Below, one piece after another: positions 1 through 8,533 of a DNA stretch of 64,000 bases (positions are counted from its first letter, which is position 1; the number at the start of each line of letters is the position of its first letter). This stretch comes from Fusobacterium necrophorum subsp. necrophorum (GTDB lineage Bacteria > Fusobacteriota > Fusobacteriia > Fusobacteriales > Fusobacteriaceae). The DNA is taken from the NCBI RefSeq assembly GCF_004006635.1, contig NZ_CP034842.1, forward strand, positions 2,170,001 to 2,234,000, given 5' to 3'. A program made the translations under genes and the position numbers. The notes below the pieces were generated by a model, which was given only the letters and a program-made list of their open reading frames with translations, was not told the DNA's origin and made no database searches.

Positions 1-2068
1 GGATATTAAGCACGGAATAGGGGGATATGATTCAGATGCACGAAAAAGTTATCATAAAACAGATACTGTCACAATTGCGGGCTCCTCTTTTGCAGCACCA
101 AAAGTAGCAGGGGCGGCAGCTTTGATTAAACAGAAATATCCTTGGATGGGAGCTAACGAGCTAAGACAAACCATTTTAACAACAGCAAAAGAAGTGGAAG
201 ATTTATATCGTTCTACAAATAGAGGGCATTGGGTTCCTATTGGCAATCACATGGAAAGATGGGAGAACTATAATGAAAGAAGACATCTGACCAAAGAACA
301 GCTTCGAAATATTTATGGATGGGGAATTTTAGATGTCAATAAGGCTATAAATGGACCTGCAAAGTTTGATCGACGTTTGACAACATTAACTGACGTAAAC
401 GGTCGATTTAAAGCAAATATTGCAGATGCTAATATGAGATCTATTTTTTCAAACGATATTTCTGGAGATGGAGGATTGTATAAGACTGGAAAAGGAAGCT
501 TAGCTTTAACAGGAGATAATAGCTATACAGGAAGTACGGTTGTTCATCAAGGAAATTTGGAAGTATACAAGGGATTAAAATCAGATGTAACGATTGATAA
601 AGAAGGAAGATTAATCCTATCTCAAAATTCAAGACTAGCAAACGTATCGAATGGTGGAACAGTAGAGAATATCGGATCAGGAGCAATTATTCAAGGGAAT
701 TATAATTCGACAGCAAATTCTCTTTTAATTGCGGATGTAGGTTCTAGATTAAAAATTCAAGGAACTACAAGATTAGAGAATGGATCAACTTTAGCAGTTT
801 TACCACAAAAATATGTATCTTCTACAGCAGTAAGCACGCCAATGTTGGAATCAGCGGGAGGAGTACAAGGACTATTTGATGTTGTACTGGCACCAGCTAT
901 GATTAAAACAAAAATAGATCAAAGTGGAAATCAAATAAATTTAACGGTACAAAGAAGAAATGTGGAAGAAGTGATGTCAGGACAAGGAGAAAGTGTTGAA
1001 AATGTAGCTAGAAATTTAGAAGAAGCATATAAGGACGCAGATGAAGGAAAAACAAATCTTTCTTTCAAAAATACTTTAGCAGAATTACAAGGGATAGGAA
1101 GTACTGCATCTTTAGCAGGATATATGTCTAGTTTATCTGGGGAAGTATATGCCTCAGCACAATTATTAACCTTTCAACAAACACAGGCAGTCAATCGAGA
1201 TTTATCAAATCGTATGGCAAGTTTGAGCAATTTGGATGGAAAACATGAATCAAGTGTATGGATGAGTTATATCAATGCAAATGGACGAATTTCACAAAAA
1301 GGATATGACAAAGCAAATACAAGACTGAATAGCGGACAATTTGGACTAGATACTAAAGTTGGGAAAAATTCCATTCTTGGGGTAGCAATTAATTACTCAA
1401 AAGCCAATGCTTATTTTGACCACTATGCTGGAACGTCTGAAAGCGATGGTATTGGAGTTTCCGTATATGGTAGACATAAGCTTACGGATAATCTTTATGC
1501 ACAGGGAAGAATCGGGATTGCATCATTATCTACAGATGTAGAGAGACAAGTTTTAAATGGTCATTCAAATATTCATCATCATGATATTCTATATTCTGCA
1601 TATGCTGAAGTAGGATACGATATGAAAAAAGATAATTTTAAAGTAACACCATTTGTAGGTTTCTCTCATGATATGTTGAAGAGAGGAAGTTTTGATGAAA
1701 ATGTCAATGACTTATCTATTTCGGCAAACAAAAAAACTTATCATAAAGACATGATAGTTGTAGGAATGAAAGCTCAGTATGATATTGCTCATGATAAAGG
1801 TCGAGCAACACATTTAATGGCAGAAGCTTCTGTAGGAAAAAATTTAAGCTCTCGAAACTTAGATTTTAAAGCATCTTATGATGGACATAGGACAGAAGAA
1901 GTGGAATTCAAAGGAGCAAAAATGCCGGATTATACTGTATGGACTGGAATTGGAGTCGAACATGATTTTACAGATCAATTTTCTATGTATACAAATTATG
2001 ATCTAAAAGTAGAAAATGACAAAATTGCTGATAAAGTAGCAAGTGTTGGCTTCAAATATAAGTTCTAA
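1..2068 (+). CDS. Subtilisin-like serine protease autotransporter, 3' part (fusolisin-like)
   Basis: Partial at the window start; the open frame runs in from base 2 and ends at TAA 2068. The first residues contain GSSFAAPKVAG, the catalytic-serine block of S8 peptidases (GTSxAxP). A passenger region follows with GKGSLALTGDNSYTGSTVV, the autotransporter-associated beta-helix repeat seen in type V secretion. The last ~280 residues form an autotransporter beta-barrel ending in the aromatic C-terminus FKYKF expected for BAM recognition. The protein should be secreted through the outer membrane and cleave host or bacterial surface proteins. The Asp and His of the triad lie upstream of the window. 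The combination matches fusobacterial fusolisin-type proteases; the exact orthologue cannot be told. Confidence 0.9.
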   Translation, partial: DIKHGIGGYDSDARKSYHKTDTVTIAGSSFAAPKVAGAAALIKQKYPWMGANELRQTILTTAKEVEDLYRSTNRGHWVPIGNHMERWENYNERRHLTKEQLRNIYGWGILDVNKAINGPAKFDRRLTTLTDVNGRFKANIADANMRSIFSNDISGDGGLYKTGKGSLALTGDNSYTGSTVVHQGNLEVYKGLKSDVTIDKEGRLILSQNSRLANVSNGGTVENIGSGAIIQGNYNSTANSLLIADVGSRLKIQGTTRLENGSTLAVLPQKYVSSTAVSTPMLESAGGVQGLFDVVLAPAMIKTKIDQSGNQINLTVQRRNVEEVMSGQGESVENVARNLEEAYKDADEGKTNLSFKNTLAELQGIGSTASLAGYMSSLSGEVYASAQLLTFQQTQAVNRDLSNRMASLSNLDGKHESSVWMSYINANGRISQKGYDKANTRLNSGQFGLDTKVGKNSILGVAINYSKANAYFDHYAGTSESDGIGVSVYGRHKLTDNLYAQGRIGIASLSTDVERQVLNGHSNIHHHDILYSAYAEVGYDMKKDNFKVTPFVGFSHDMLKRGSFDENVNDLSISANKKTYHKDMIVVGMKAQYDIAHDKGRATHLMAEASVGKNLSSRNLDFKASYDGHRTEEVEFKGAKMPDYTVWTGIGVEHDFTDQFSMYTNYDLKVENDKIADKVASVGFKYKF

Positions 2069-2132
2069 TTGGGACTTACAGTAAATTTATAAACTTGATT
2101 TTATATGGAGTATTTTTATAAATATGAAATCG

Positions 2133-2166
2133 CAAGCTAGGAACATCATTCCTAGCTTGTTTTTAT
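2133..2166 (+). terminator. Rho-independent terminator of the autotransporter gene
   Basis: A 10-bp perfect stem (CAAGCTAGGA / TCCTAGCTTG) with an 8-nt loop is followed by GTTTTTAT. It lies 65 bases after the autotransporter stop codon. A 61-codon ORF that runs through this hairpin is therefore unlikely to be a gene. Confidence 0.85.
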
Positions 2167-2316
2167 ATATAGAAAAATATTTGTATTCAGCATACTTAAT
2201 AAAGAATGTAAAAGAAAATTTAGAAGAAGTAGATATAGAAAAAGTAAATAGAGATTTTGAAAAATTTGTAAAAATACACAATATAGAGATAGATAGAATT
2301 AAAAAATGAAATACAC

Positions 2317-2510
2317 CCACACTAAAAAGTATGGGATTTTAAAAGAAAACAAGATTTTGAAGTGAGCCTATAGGACGCTAATAATTTCAACGGAAATTTT
2401 GTCCATTAAAGTCTTAAGGAAATTAGTTAGTGTTTGAATATCTATATTCAAACACTAACTAATTAGTACTTAAGAAGCCCCCGACTTTAGTCGTGAGAGC
2501 TTCAGTGTTT
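2317..2510. repeat. Decayed IS200/IS605-type end with a long fold-back
   Basis: No convincing gene lies between the autotransporter and the PTS gene. The stretch contains a 21-bp perfect inverted repeat (2421-2441 and 2444-2464, 2-nt loop) flanked by CTTAAG on both sides. Next comes a hairpin at 2475-2504 with CGACT-TTA-GTCG at its core and GAAGC/GCTTC at its base. The second hairpin resembles the terminal hairpins of IS200/IS605 elements, next to which TnpB guide RNAs end. No tnpA or tnpB is recognisable, so this is at most a remnant or a non-autonomous derivative. Confidence 0.4.
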
Positions 2511-2537
2511 TCTAAACAAAGAGATACAAAATCAAAA

Positions 2538-3530
2538 TTACAGAGTCAGATCCCCTTCTCTTATTTTATTTCGTCTTCGTAAGAATTGAGCAAAGACATA
2601 ACTTAAGAGAGCAGGAAGAAAAAAATGCAAAAGTAACATGGAAGGAATGGAAGAACTTCCCATAACTGCCAAAGTGGAAATTTGTCCAACCAGACCGCTT
2701 GTTCCCATTCCGGAACCAACGGAATTACTTTCCATATGAAAAACGGTTGTTGAAAGAGGACCTAAAATTGCACTGGCTAAGATGGGAGGGAGCCATATCC
2801 AAGGATTTTTAATGATGTTTGGAATTTGCAACATAGAAGTTCCCATTCCTTGAGAAATAAAACCTCCCATTCCGTTCTCACGATAAGAAATGGTTGCAAA
2901 GCCTATCATCTGACAACAACAACCGACCAAAGCAGCTCCGGCGGCGAGTCCATGAAGTCCCAAAGAAATTCCGATAGCTGCGGAACTGATAGGCAAGGTC
3001 AAAATCATTCCCATAGAAACGGCTAGGGTAATTCCCATCATAACAGGATGTAATTCGGTAGCTTTGTTGATAATTTCTCCCAAATATTTCATGAAAAAAC
3101 TAATTCCGGGAGAAATAAAAATTCCAACGAGACAACCGACAATAATTGTAAAAGCCGGTAGTAAAATAATGTCCAATTTTGTTTTTCCGGAAAGTTTTGT
3201 AATAAGCAAAGCGGCAACTAAAGAGGCGATATAGGCTCCCATAGGTTCTCCGATTCTTATTTGAGCGATTCCCTCTACAACTTGAATGCTTCCTGCTCCA
3301 AAGGCTCCCGTGATTAAAGAAGCGATGAGTACCAAAGGAGGAACTTGTAACGAATAAGCAACTCCTACTCCAATGGCAGGTCCCATAAAATATTGGGCTA
3401 AGGTTCCGAATTGAATCAAAATAGGAAGATGTAAAAATTGCCCACATTGTTTTAAAATTAAGCCGATGATTAAGGAAGAAAATAGCCCCAAAGCCATACC
3501 GTTTAAAGTTTTAATACAAAAATTTTTCAT
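2538..3530 (-). CDS. PTS_EIIC_2 family membrane protein (PTS system IIC-like)
   Basis: The protein has about 330 residues, mostly hydrophobic, with around nine predicted membrane segments rich in Gly, and a short basic C-terminus (RRRNKIREGD). The pattern matches the PTS_EIIC_2 family, IIC-like membrane proteins often found without cognate IIA/IIB, whose substrate is usually unknown. I place the start at ATG 3530 behind GAGGAG rather than 11 codons upstream. No IIA or IIB domain is fused or adjacent. It is transcribed toward the autotransporter gene and separated from the ABC genes by a terminator. Transport of a sugar or a related small molecule is likely, but the substrate is unknown. Confidence 0.75.
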   Translation of the reverse strand: MKNFCIKTLNGMALGLFSSLIIGLILKQCGQFLHLPILIQFGTLAQYFMGPAIGVGVAYSLQVPPLVLIASLITGAFGAGSIQVVEGIAQIRIGEPMGAYIASLVAALLITKLSGKTKLDIILLPAFTIIVGCLVGIFISPGISFFMKYLGEIINKATELHPVMMGITLAVSMGMILTLPISSAAIGISLGLHGLAAGAALVGCCCQMIGFATISYRENGMGGFISQGMGTSMLQIPNIIKNPWIWLPPILASAILGPLSTTVFHMESNSVGSGMGTSGLVGQISTLAVMGSSSIPSMLLLHFFLPALLSYVFAQFLRRRNKIREGDLTL

Positions 3531-3700
3531 ATGATTGTTCACTCCTCTTTTATGTAATGTCAAATGACAAGACAGTTATTTATGAGTTATTATACTTAGA
3601 AAATAAAATTTTAGCAAGTACTTTTAATACTTTTCTAGGAGCTTTCTAAATGTTCACAAGAAATTTTTAGAATTTATGCTATAATACAAAAATAAAAAAG

Positions 3701-3758
3701 GAGCTGTTTCAAGATCTTGCACTCCATGAAGGGAAGAAAATCTATTTTGAAACAGCTC
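3701..3758 (-). terminator. Terminator after the ABC transporter ATPase genes
   Basis: A 12-bp stem (GAGCTGTTTCAA / TTGAAACAGCTC) with a ~34-nt loop is followed on the minus strand by CTTTTTTATTTTT. It lies just beyond the stop of the downstream ATPase gene at 3769. Confidence 0.75.
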
Positions 3759-3768
3759 TTTTGATATT

Positions 3769-4551
3769 TTACAAATTTTTGTATGGTTCCATATAAAGAG
3801 AAAAAATGGAAGATAAAAGATTCCGAGTATAAGGATGAGTCGCTTCTTTTACTTTATCTCCGTCCAAGACTTCTACAATATTTCCCAAATACATAACGGC
3901 AACTTGATGAGCAAAAGACTGTACTAAAGCTAAATCGTGACAGATAAAAATAATCGCAATCCCTTTTTCTTTTTGTAGTTGCACTAAAAGTTCTATAATG
4001 TTTTTTTGAATGGAAACATCCAAAGCGGAAGTGGCTTCATCGCAAATCAGAATTTCCGGTTCCAAAGAAATTGCTCTTGCAATTCCCAGTCTTTGTTTTT
4101 GTCCTCCGCTCATATTTTGCGGATACTTATATAAAAAGTTTTCCGGCAATTCCACCATGTTTAAAAGTTCCAAAGCTTTTTCTTTTTTTTCGGAATTTCG
4201 AAGTCTTCCGTAGTTCATCAGAGGCTCTGTCAGAATGTCAATTACTTTCATTTTGGGACTGAAAGCCGCCCAGGGATCTTGAAAAACCATCTGAATATTT
4301 TGACGACTTTCCCAGACTTCTTTTTGGGAAAATTCATGAATATTTTTATGGTGGTATAGAATTTCTCCCGAAGTAGGTTTTTCCAAGTTCATTAACATTC
4401 GAATATAAGTGGTTTTTCCGGAACCGGATTCTCCGACAATTCCCAAAGTTTTTCCCCTGTATACCTTTAGACTTACTTGATTACAGGCAATCAAGGCTTC
4501 TCCTTTGTAGCTCGTGAACACCTTTGTCAAGTTCTTGCTTTCTAAAATCAT
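3769..4551 (-). CDS. Peptide/nickel ABC transporter ATP-binding protein (DppF/OppF type)
   Basis: This is a complete ABC ATPase of about 260 residues. Visible motifs are Walker A GESGSGKT, Q-loop QDPWAAFSP, signature MSGGQKQR, Walker B ILICDEATSALD and the H-loop ICHD. The ending THPYTRNLLSSI is the C-terminal block of DppF/OppF/NikE proteins. It would pair with the neighbouring DppD-type ATPase to energise uptake of peptides, nickel or a similar ligand. I take ATG 4551 (MILESKNLTKVF) as the start, since the family begins there; in-frame starts further up would overlap the previous gene. Its partner gene is broken by the ICE, so the transporter is probably non-functional unless another DppD substitutes. 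Confidence 0.85.
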   Translation of the reverse strand: MILESKNLTKVFTSYKGEALIACNQVSLKVYRGKTLGIVGESGSGKTTYIRMLMNLEKPTSGEILYHHKNIHEFSQKEVWESRQNIQMVFQDPWAAFSPKMKVIDILTEPLMNYGRLRNSEKKEKALELLNMVELPENFLYKYPQNMSGGQKQRLGIARAISLEPEILICDEATSALDVSIQKNIIELLVQLQKEKGIAIIFICHDLALVQSFAHQVAVMYLGNIVEVLDGDKVKEATHPYTRNLLSSIFSLYMEPYKNL

Positions 4552-4561
4552 ATCTTTTTCA

Positions 4562-5233
4562 TCAAACAAATCGATCACCATCCATTTCCGGAACCGCGGC
4601 GAGTAATTTTTTTGTGTAATCACTTTGCGGATGTTCTATGACATCTTCCCTTGTTCCCTGATCTACGATTTTTCCATTTTGCATCACAATAATTTGATCG
4701 GACATATAGGCAGCCACTCCTATATTATGAGTGACCAAAAGAAATGTCGTATTTGATTCTTTTCGAAGCTCTAAAAGTTCTCGGATAATATGAGCCTGTG
4801 TGGTCACATCCAAAGCGGAGGTGGGTTCATCTGCCAAAATGAGTTTCGGTTGAAAGGTGAGAGCCATAGCAATCCCGACTCTCTGTTTCATTCCTCCGGA
4901 CAGTTGATGAGGATAACTTTCCATGACATTTTTAGGCTCATGCAATTTCACTTTTTTCAACATCCAAAGAGCCTTTTCTTCTGCTTCTTTTTTGGATAAG
5001 TGGCTATGTGCTTGAATATATTCCACATACTGACTTCCTATTTTGCGAATGGGATTTAAAGTTCCTCCACAGTCTTGAGAAATCATAGTAATCTCTGTTC
5101 CGCGAAGCTGTAGCCAATCTTTGAGAGACTTCTTCAGAAGAGAAATTCCCTCATAGAGAATATCTCCGGCAATGACTTTTCCCTGATTGGATAAAAGTCC
5201 AAGAATAGCACGGAGAACGGTAGATTTTCCCTA
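4562..5233 (-). pseudogene. Peptide/nickel ABC transporter ATPase (DppD/OppD type), 5' end removed by ICE insertion
   Basis: The frame is open from the stop at 4562 back to about 5233 and begins within Walker A: only GKSTVLRAILGLL remains of the usual GESGSGKST. The rest is intact, with a Q-loop variant MISQDCGGTLNP, signature LSGGMKQR, Walker B LILADEPTSALD and H-loop VTHN. Upstream of the GKS codons the frame meets TAG, and the sequence turns into the tail region of a recombinase gene. The missing N-terminal ~40 residues should lie at the far end of the ICE, outside this window. The first available ATG (5086) would give a protein without Walker A. Confidence 0.85.
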
Positions 5234-5236
5234 CAA
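5228..5236. other. Inferred chromosome/ICE junction (attachment site)
   Basis: The ABC ATPase reading frame stops matching its family at the Walker A glycine codon, and only ~40 bases separate it from the stop of the first serine recombinase. On the minus strand the junction reads TGTAGGGAAAATC. A GA dinucleotide, the usual core for TnpX/TndX-type recombinases, is present at the GGA codon. The exact crossover and the partner site cannot be fixed without the other end. Confidence 0.5.
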
Positions 5237-5271
5237 TGTCAAGCAATTGCTATATAATTTTCTAAAATTAT

Positions 5272-6792
5272 CTATTTTTCTACAATTTCTATTTCTCCAC
5301 TTCTTGATACGATTATTTTATCAATTAAACTTCTCACATAAGCTTTCAGCAAACCTTCCTCATCTAAGACATCAATATCCGTTTCTTTCTTTGAATCAAT
5401 CTTCTCCGACTTCAATTCTTCCAACTTACTCTCCAATAATATCTTTTTATCTTGTATAAGAGATTTTTCCTTTAGATACACCTCTTTTAAAATAATTTTC
5501 TTTTTGTGGTTTTCATAGATGATTTGTAAATTGCTGTTTAACATGGATATTTCATTTAGAATATCTTCTTTTACTTTCTCATTATCTATAACCTTATCTT
5601 CTTTTAATGTGTTTTGAATCTTAAAATCTTTTAATTTAGGTTTTATAAGTTCAATAATATCTTTCTCTCTGATATTGTTTGGTGTTTTCTCAGCTTTACA
5701 TAAATTACAGTAATAACTTCTATACTTGTATATTTTATCTGAATTTTTCTTTTGTCTACTATCACTGCGAAAACTCATATGTCTACCACATTCTTTACAA
5801 AAAATCTTATCAGAAAAAATAGAACGATTTTTGTTTCCTGTATATCCCCCAAAACTTCGTTTTTCCTTTATTTTCTTAACCTTATCAAACACTTCTCTTG
5901 AAACAATTGCTTCATGAGTGTTGGGGATTATCTTCCATTCTTCTTCAGGAAGTAAAATTCTTTTTCTTCCACCTATTTTGGTTTCTTTGTATTTATTGTA
6001 TACATAATCACCTGTATATAGTTCATTACTTGTAATCTGCGAGATAGATGGATTTGTCCAAACTCTTTTCTTTACTTTACTTCCTGTAACCAAATTTCCG
6101 GTATAATCCGAAAGCTTTAGTTCCTCTTTTCGTTCAGAGCGAGTGATATATCCTTTTTCATTGAATATATTGGCAACTTGAATGCAAGAATAGCCTTTTA
6201 ACAACAAGTCAAAGGCCTCTTTAACTATAAAAGCTGTCTTTTTATCAATGATAATATGATATTTATCTTCAGGATCTTTGATATATCCGAAAGGTGCTGC
6301 CCAGTTCGTATTCTTCCCCTGTGATTTGATTTGTTTGACAGCACCTCTCACCTTCTCAGATAGCTCCTTACTGAATAAATCATAATACAAAGTTTTAAAT
6401 TGTGTATCTGTATCTATTCCGTTTCCATTTTCATTTATGGAATCATAGTTATCATTAATAGCAATAAATCGTATTTTCAAAAATGGTAATATATTGCTCA
6501 AATAATCTCCAAGCAAAATATAATCTCTTGAAAACCTAGACATATCCTTTACAATTATAGTTCCTACTCTACCACTTTTTATATCATCAATAAGTCTTAA
6601 AAATGAAGGTCTGTTTGTGTTAGTAGCAGAATACCCATCATCTATATATTCTTCTATTTCATTGTCCTTCAGAGAGTTCTCATTTTCAATGTAACTTCTT
6701 ATATAATCTCTCTGATTTACTATGCTTATACTTTCATCTGTTTTTTTATAATCTTCCTCTGAAAGTCTCAGATAAATAGCTATTCTATTCAT
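5272..6792 (-). CDS. Large serine recombinase (site-specific, TnpX/TndX-like), copy 1
   Basis: The protein has 506 residues. The N-terminal resolvase catalytic domain shows YLRLSEED (nucleophile Ser near residue 10) and VKDMSRFSRDY. It is followed by the recombinase domain (AAPFGY ... VANIFNEKGY) and a zinc-ribbon (CKECG ... CNLCK). A C-terminal coiled coil of roughly residues 400-480 follows. It sits at the very end of the ICE and overlaps the next recombinase gene by 8 bases, as in a translationally coupled operon. It should catalyse excision and integration of the element, alone or with its two neighbours. At 506 residues it is the smallest of the three. Confidence 0.92.
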   Translation of the reverse strand: MNRIAIYLRLSEEDYKKTDESISIVNQRDYIRSYIENENSLKDNEIEEYIDDGYSATNTNRPSFLRLIDDIKSGRVGTIIVKDMSRFSRDYILLGDYLSNILPFLKIRFIAINDNYDSINENGNGIDTDTQFKTLYYDLFSKELSEKVRGAVKQIKSQGKNTNWAAPFGYIKDPEDKYHIIIDKKTAFIVKEAFDLLLKGYSCIQVANIFNEKGYITRSERKEELKLSDYTGNLVTGSKVKKRVWTNPSISQITSNELYTGDYVYNKYKETKIGGRKRILLPEEEWKIIPNTHEAIVSREVFDKVKKIKEKRSFGGYTGNKNRSIFSDKIFCKECGRHMSFRSDSRQKKNSDKIYKYRSYYCNLCKAEKTPNNIREKDIIELIKPKLKDFKIQNTLKEDKVIDNEKVKEDILNEISMLNSNLQIIYENHKKKIILKEVYLKEKSLIQDKKILLESKLEELKSEKIDSKKETDIDVLDEEGLLKAYVRSLIDKIIVSRSGEIEIVEK

Positions 6793-8533
6793 TCTCTACC
6801 TCCAACTCTTTATCCATATATTTATCAAAGTTAAACTTAAAGTATATGGTTACTTGCTTATATTTTGAGATTTCTATATGACTAATTAGAGTATCAACCA
6901 GTTCTTTATCCACATCTATACTCTTATCATCTAAACAGCAAAATAGAGTTTCTATGAATTTTTTAAGTTCCTTTTTTCTTTTCTTCACATTTCTTTTTTT
7001 GTCATCCAAGATTTTCAATTCATTTTTTATTGTTTTTATCTGTCTGTCTATTTTATTGCTTTCTTTTTTAAATTCACTTAAAAGAACTTCGCCCTTAACA
7101 TAATTTTCATATTGTTCCTGTAGTTTGACTCTAAGAGAATCAATCTTTTTATTATTTGTATCTATTTTTAGAGAAACTTGATTTATCTTTTCAGCACTTA
7201 CTTTCTCCAAATAAGTTTTGAGGCGTAGTCCTTTATCCTCTTGATAAAAACTTAAAAATAGTCGTTTTAAAGTATCAACTAAAATCCTATCCAGATCCGT
7301 TTCATAAATTCTGACATGAGATTTTTCTAAATTTAACCTATCTGTGCCTTTACAATAATAGCAATAGCAAATTTCATCATTAACTTTAATTCCCCTTGAT
7401 CCATATTGTTTTTTCAAATTTCTCCCGCAAATACTGCACCTTATGAGTCCATCATACTTTCCTTCTTTGTTATGATCTCTTTGAATTTTTACTCCAACAT
7501 TTTCTTTTCCGTCTTTTATGATGTTTTTCAGTGAATGGTAAGGTAGATGGTTTTGTTTTTTCTCCTTTATCTCTCTGATATTTTCAAATGTGGTTTTGTC
7601 TATTAAACCTTCGTGGGTATTCTCTGTTATAATCCACTCTTCTTTATCACGAAACTTGCTTTTTAGATTTAAATCATTTCTATTTGAATGTATCCTTTGG
7701 ATTAAATTTCCAATATACACTTCATCGGAAAGGATTTTTGATATATAAGAAGTATCCCATTGTTTTATATCTTCTTTGTCCTTAAAAACCTTACCGGTTC
7801 TTTTATATTCGGCAGGTGTCGTATAATTTTTAGTCAATTCTCTTGCTATTTGTATATTGGATTTGCCTTGACTTGCTAAATGAAACATAAGCCTTACCAC
7901 ATCTGCTACTTTTTCATCTATCACCAGAACTCTTTTTCCATCTATTTTATTTACTTTATAACCATACGGAGCCATAGCCCCTATAAAAGACCCTTGTTTC
8001 ATTTTTACTTCTTTTGAGGCTCTTACTTTCTTTGAAATGTCTTTGACATATAAATCGTTAAAGATGTTTTTTATCGCTATTTCATAACTTTTATCTGATT
8101 TTATACCGTCTTTGGTATCAAGGTTGTCATTTACGGAAATAAATCTTACCTCTAAAAAAGGAAATACTTTTTCTATATAGTTTGAGATCTCTAAATATTC
8201 CCTTCCAAACCTTGACATATCTTTTACAATAATACAATTTATTCTTCCTATTCTTACATCTTCCATCATTTCAAGAAATCCGGGTCTTTTAAAATTTGTT
8301 CCGGAATACTCATAATCCTTATATACTCTAAAAACCTTTATATCTTTTTCAGTTGCTTCTTTTATACAAAGTTCTTCCTGCATTTCAAGGGAATTACTTT
8401 TGTCTCTGTAATCCTCTTTTCTTTCCTGTGATAGTCTTGTATAAATACCGGCAATATATGTCTTTTCAATCGCTTTTACATCTTCTGCCCCTATCTCTGA
8501 TTGTGATTTATGTCTATTTTTCGTTCTAGCCAT
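6785..8533 (-). CDS. Large serine recombinase, copy 2
   Basis: About 582 residues. The resolvase domain shows IYTRLSQE (Ser nucleophile) and VKDMSRFGREY. The recombinase domain contains AMAPYGYK. The zinc ribbon is CSICG ... CYYCKG, followed by a long Lys/Glu-rich coiled coil. I choose ATG 8533 behind GAGGT; the frame opens seven codons earlier but without a better ribosome site. The start overlaps the end of copy 3 and the end overlaps the start of copy 1, so all three are one transcription unit. The N-terminus carries about 25 extra basic residues before the catalytic domain, not seen in the other two copies. Confidence 0.92.
   Translation of the reverse strand: MARTKNRHKSQSEIGAEDVKAIEKTYIAGIYTRLSQERKEDYRDKSNSLEMQEELCIKEATEKDIKVFRVYKDYEYSGTNFKRPGFLEMMEDVRIGRINCIIVKDMSRFGREYLEISNYIEKVFPFLEVRFISVNDNLDTKDGIKSDKSYEIAIKNIFNDLYVKDISKKVRASKEVKMKQGSFIGAMAPYGYKVNKIDGKRVLVIDEKVADVVRLMFHLASQGKSNIQIARELTKNYTTPAEYKRTGKVFKDKEDIKQWDTSYISKILSDEVYIGNLIQRIHSNRNDLNLKSKFRDKEEWIITENTHEGLIDKTTFENIREIKEKKQNHLPYHSLKNIIKDGKENVGVKIQRDHNKEGKYDGLIRCSICGRNLKKQYGSRGIKVNDEICYCYYCKGTDRLNLEKSHVRIYETDLDRILVDTLKRLFLSFYQEDKGLRLKTYLEKVSAEKINQVSLKIDTNNKKIDSLRVKLQEQYENYVKGEVLLSEFKKESNKIDRQIKTIKNELKILDDKKRNVKKRKKELKKFIETLFCCLDDKSIDVDKELVDTLISHIEISKYKQVTIYFKFNFDKYMDKELEVENE

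Noticed and set aside
2124-2309. 61-codon plus-strand ORF after the autotransporter
   Set aside because: It begins inside the terminator hairpin, lacks a ribosome site and has no recognisable family.
3100-3447. 115-codon ORF overlapping the PTS gene in another frame
   Set aside because: The EIIC frame is complete and membrane-like; this frame has no family features.
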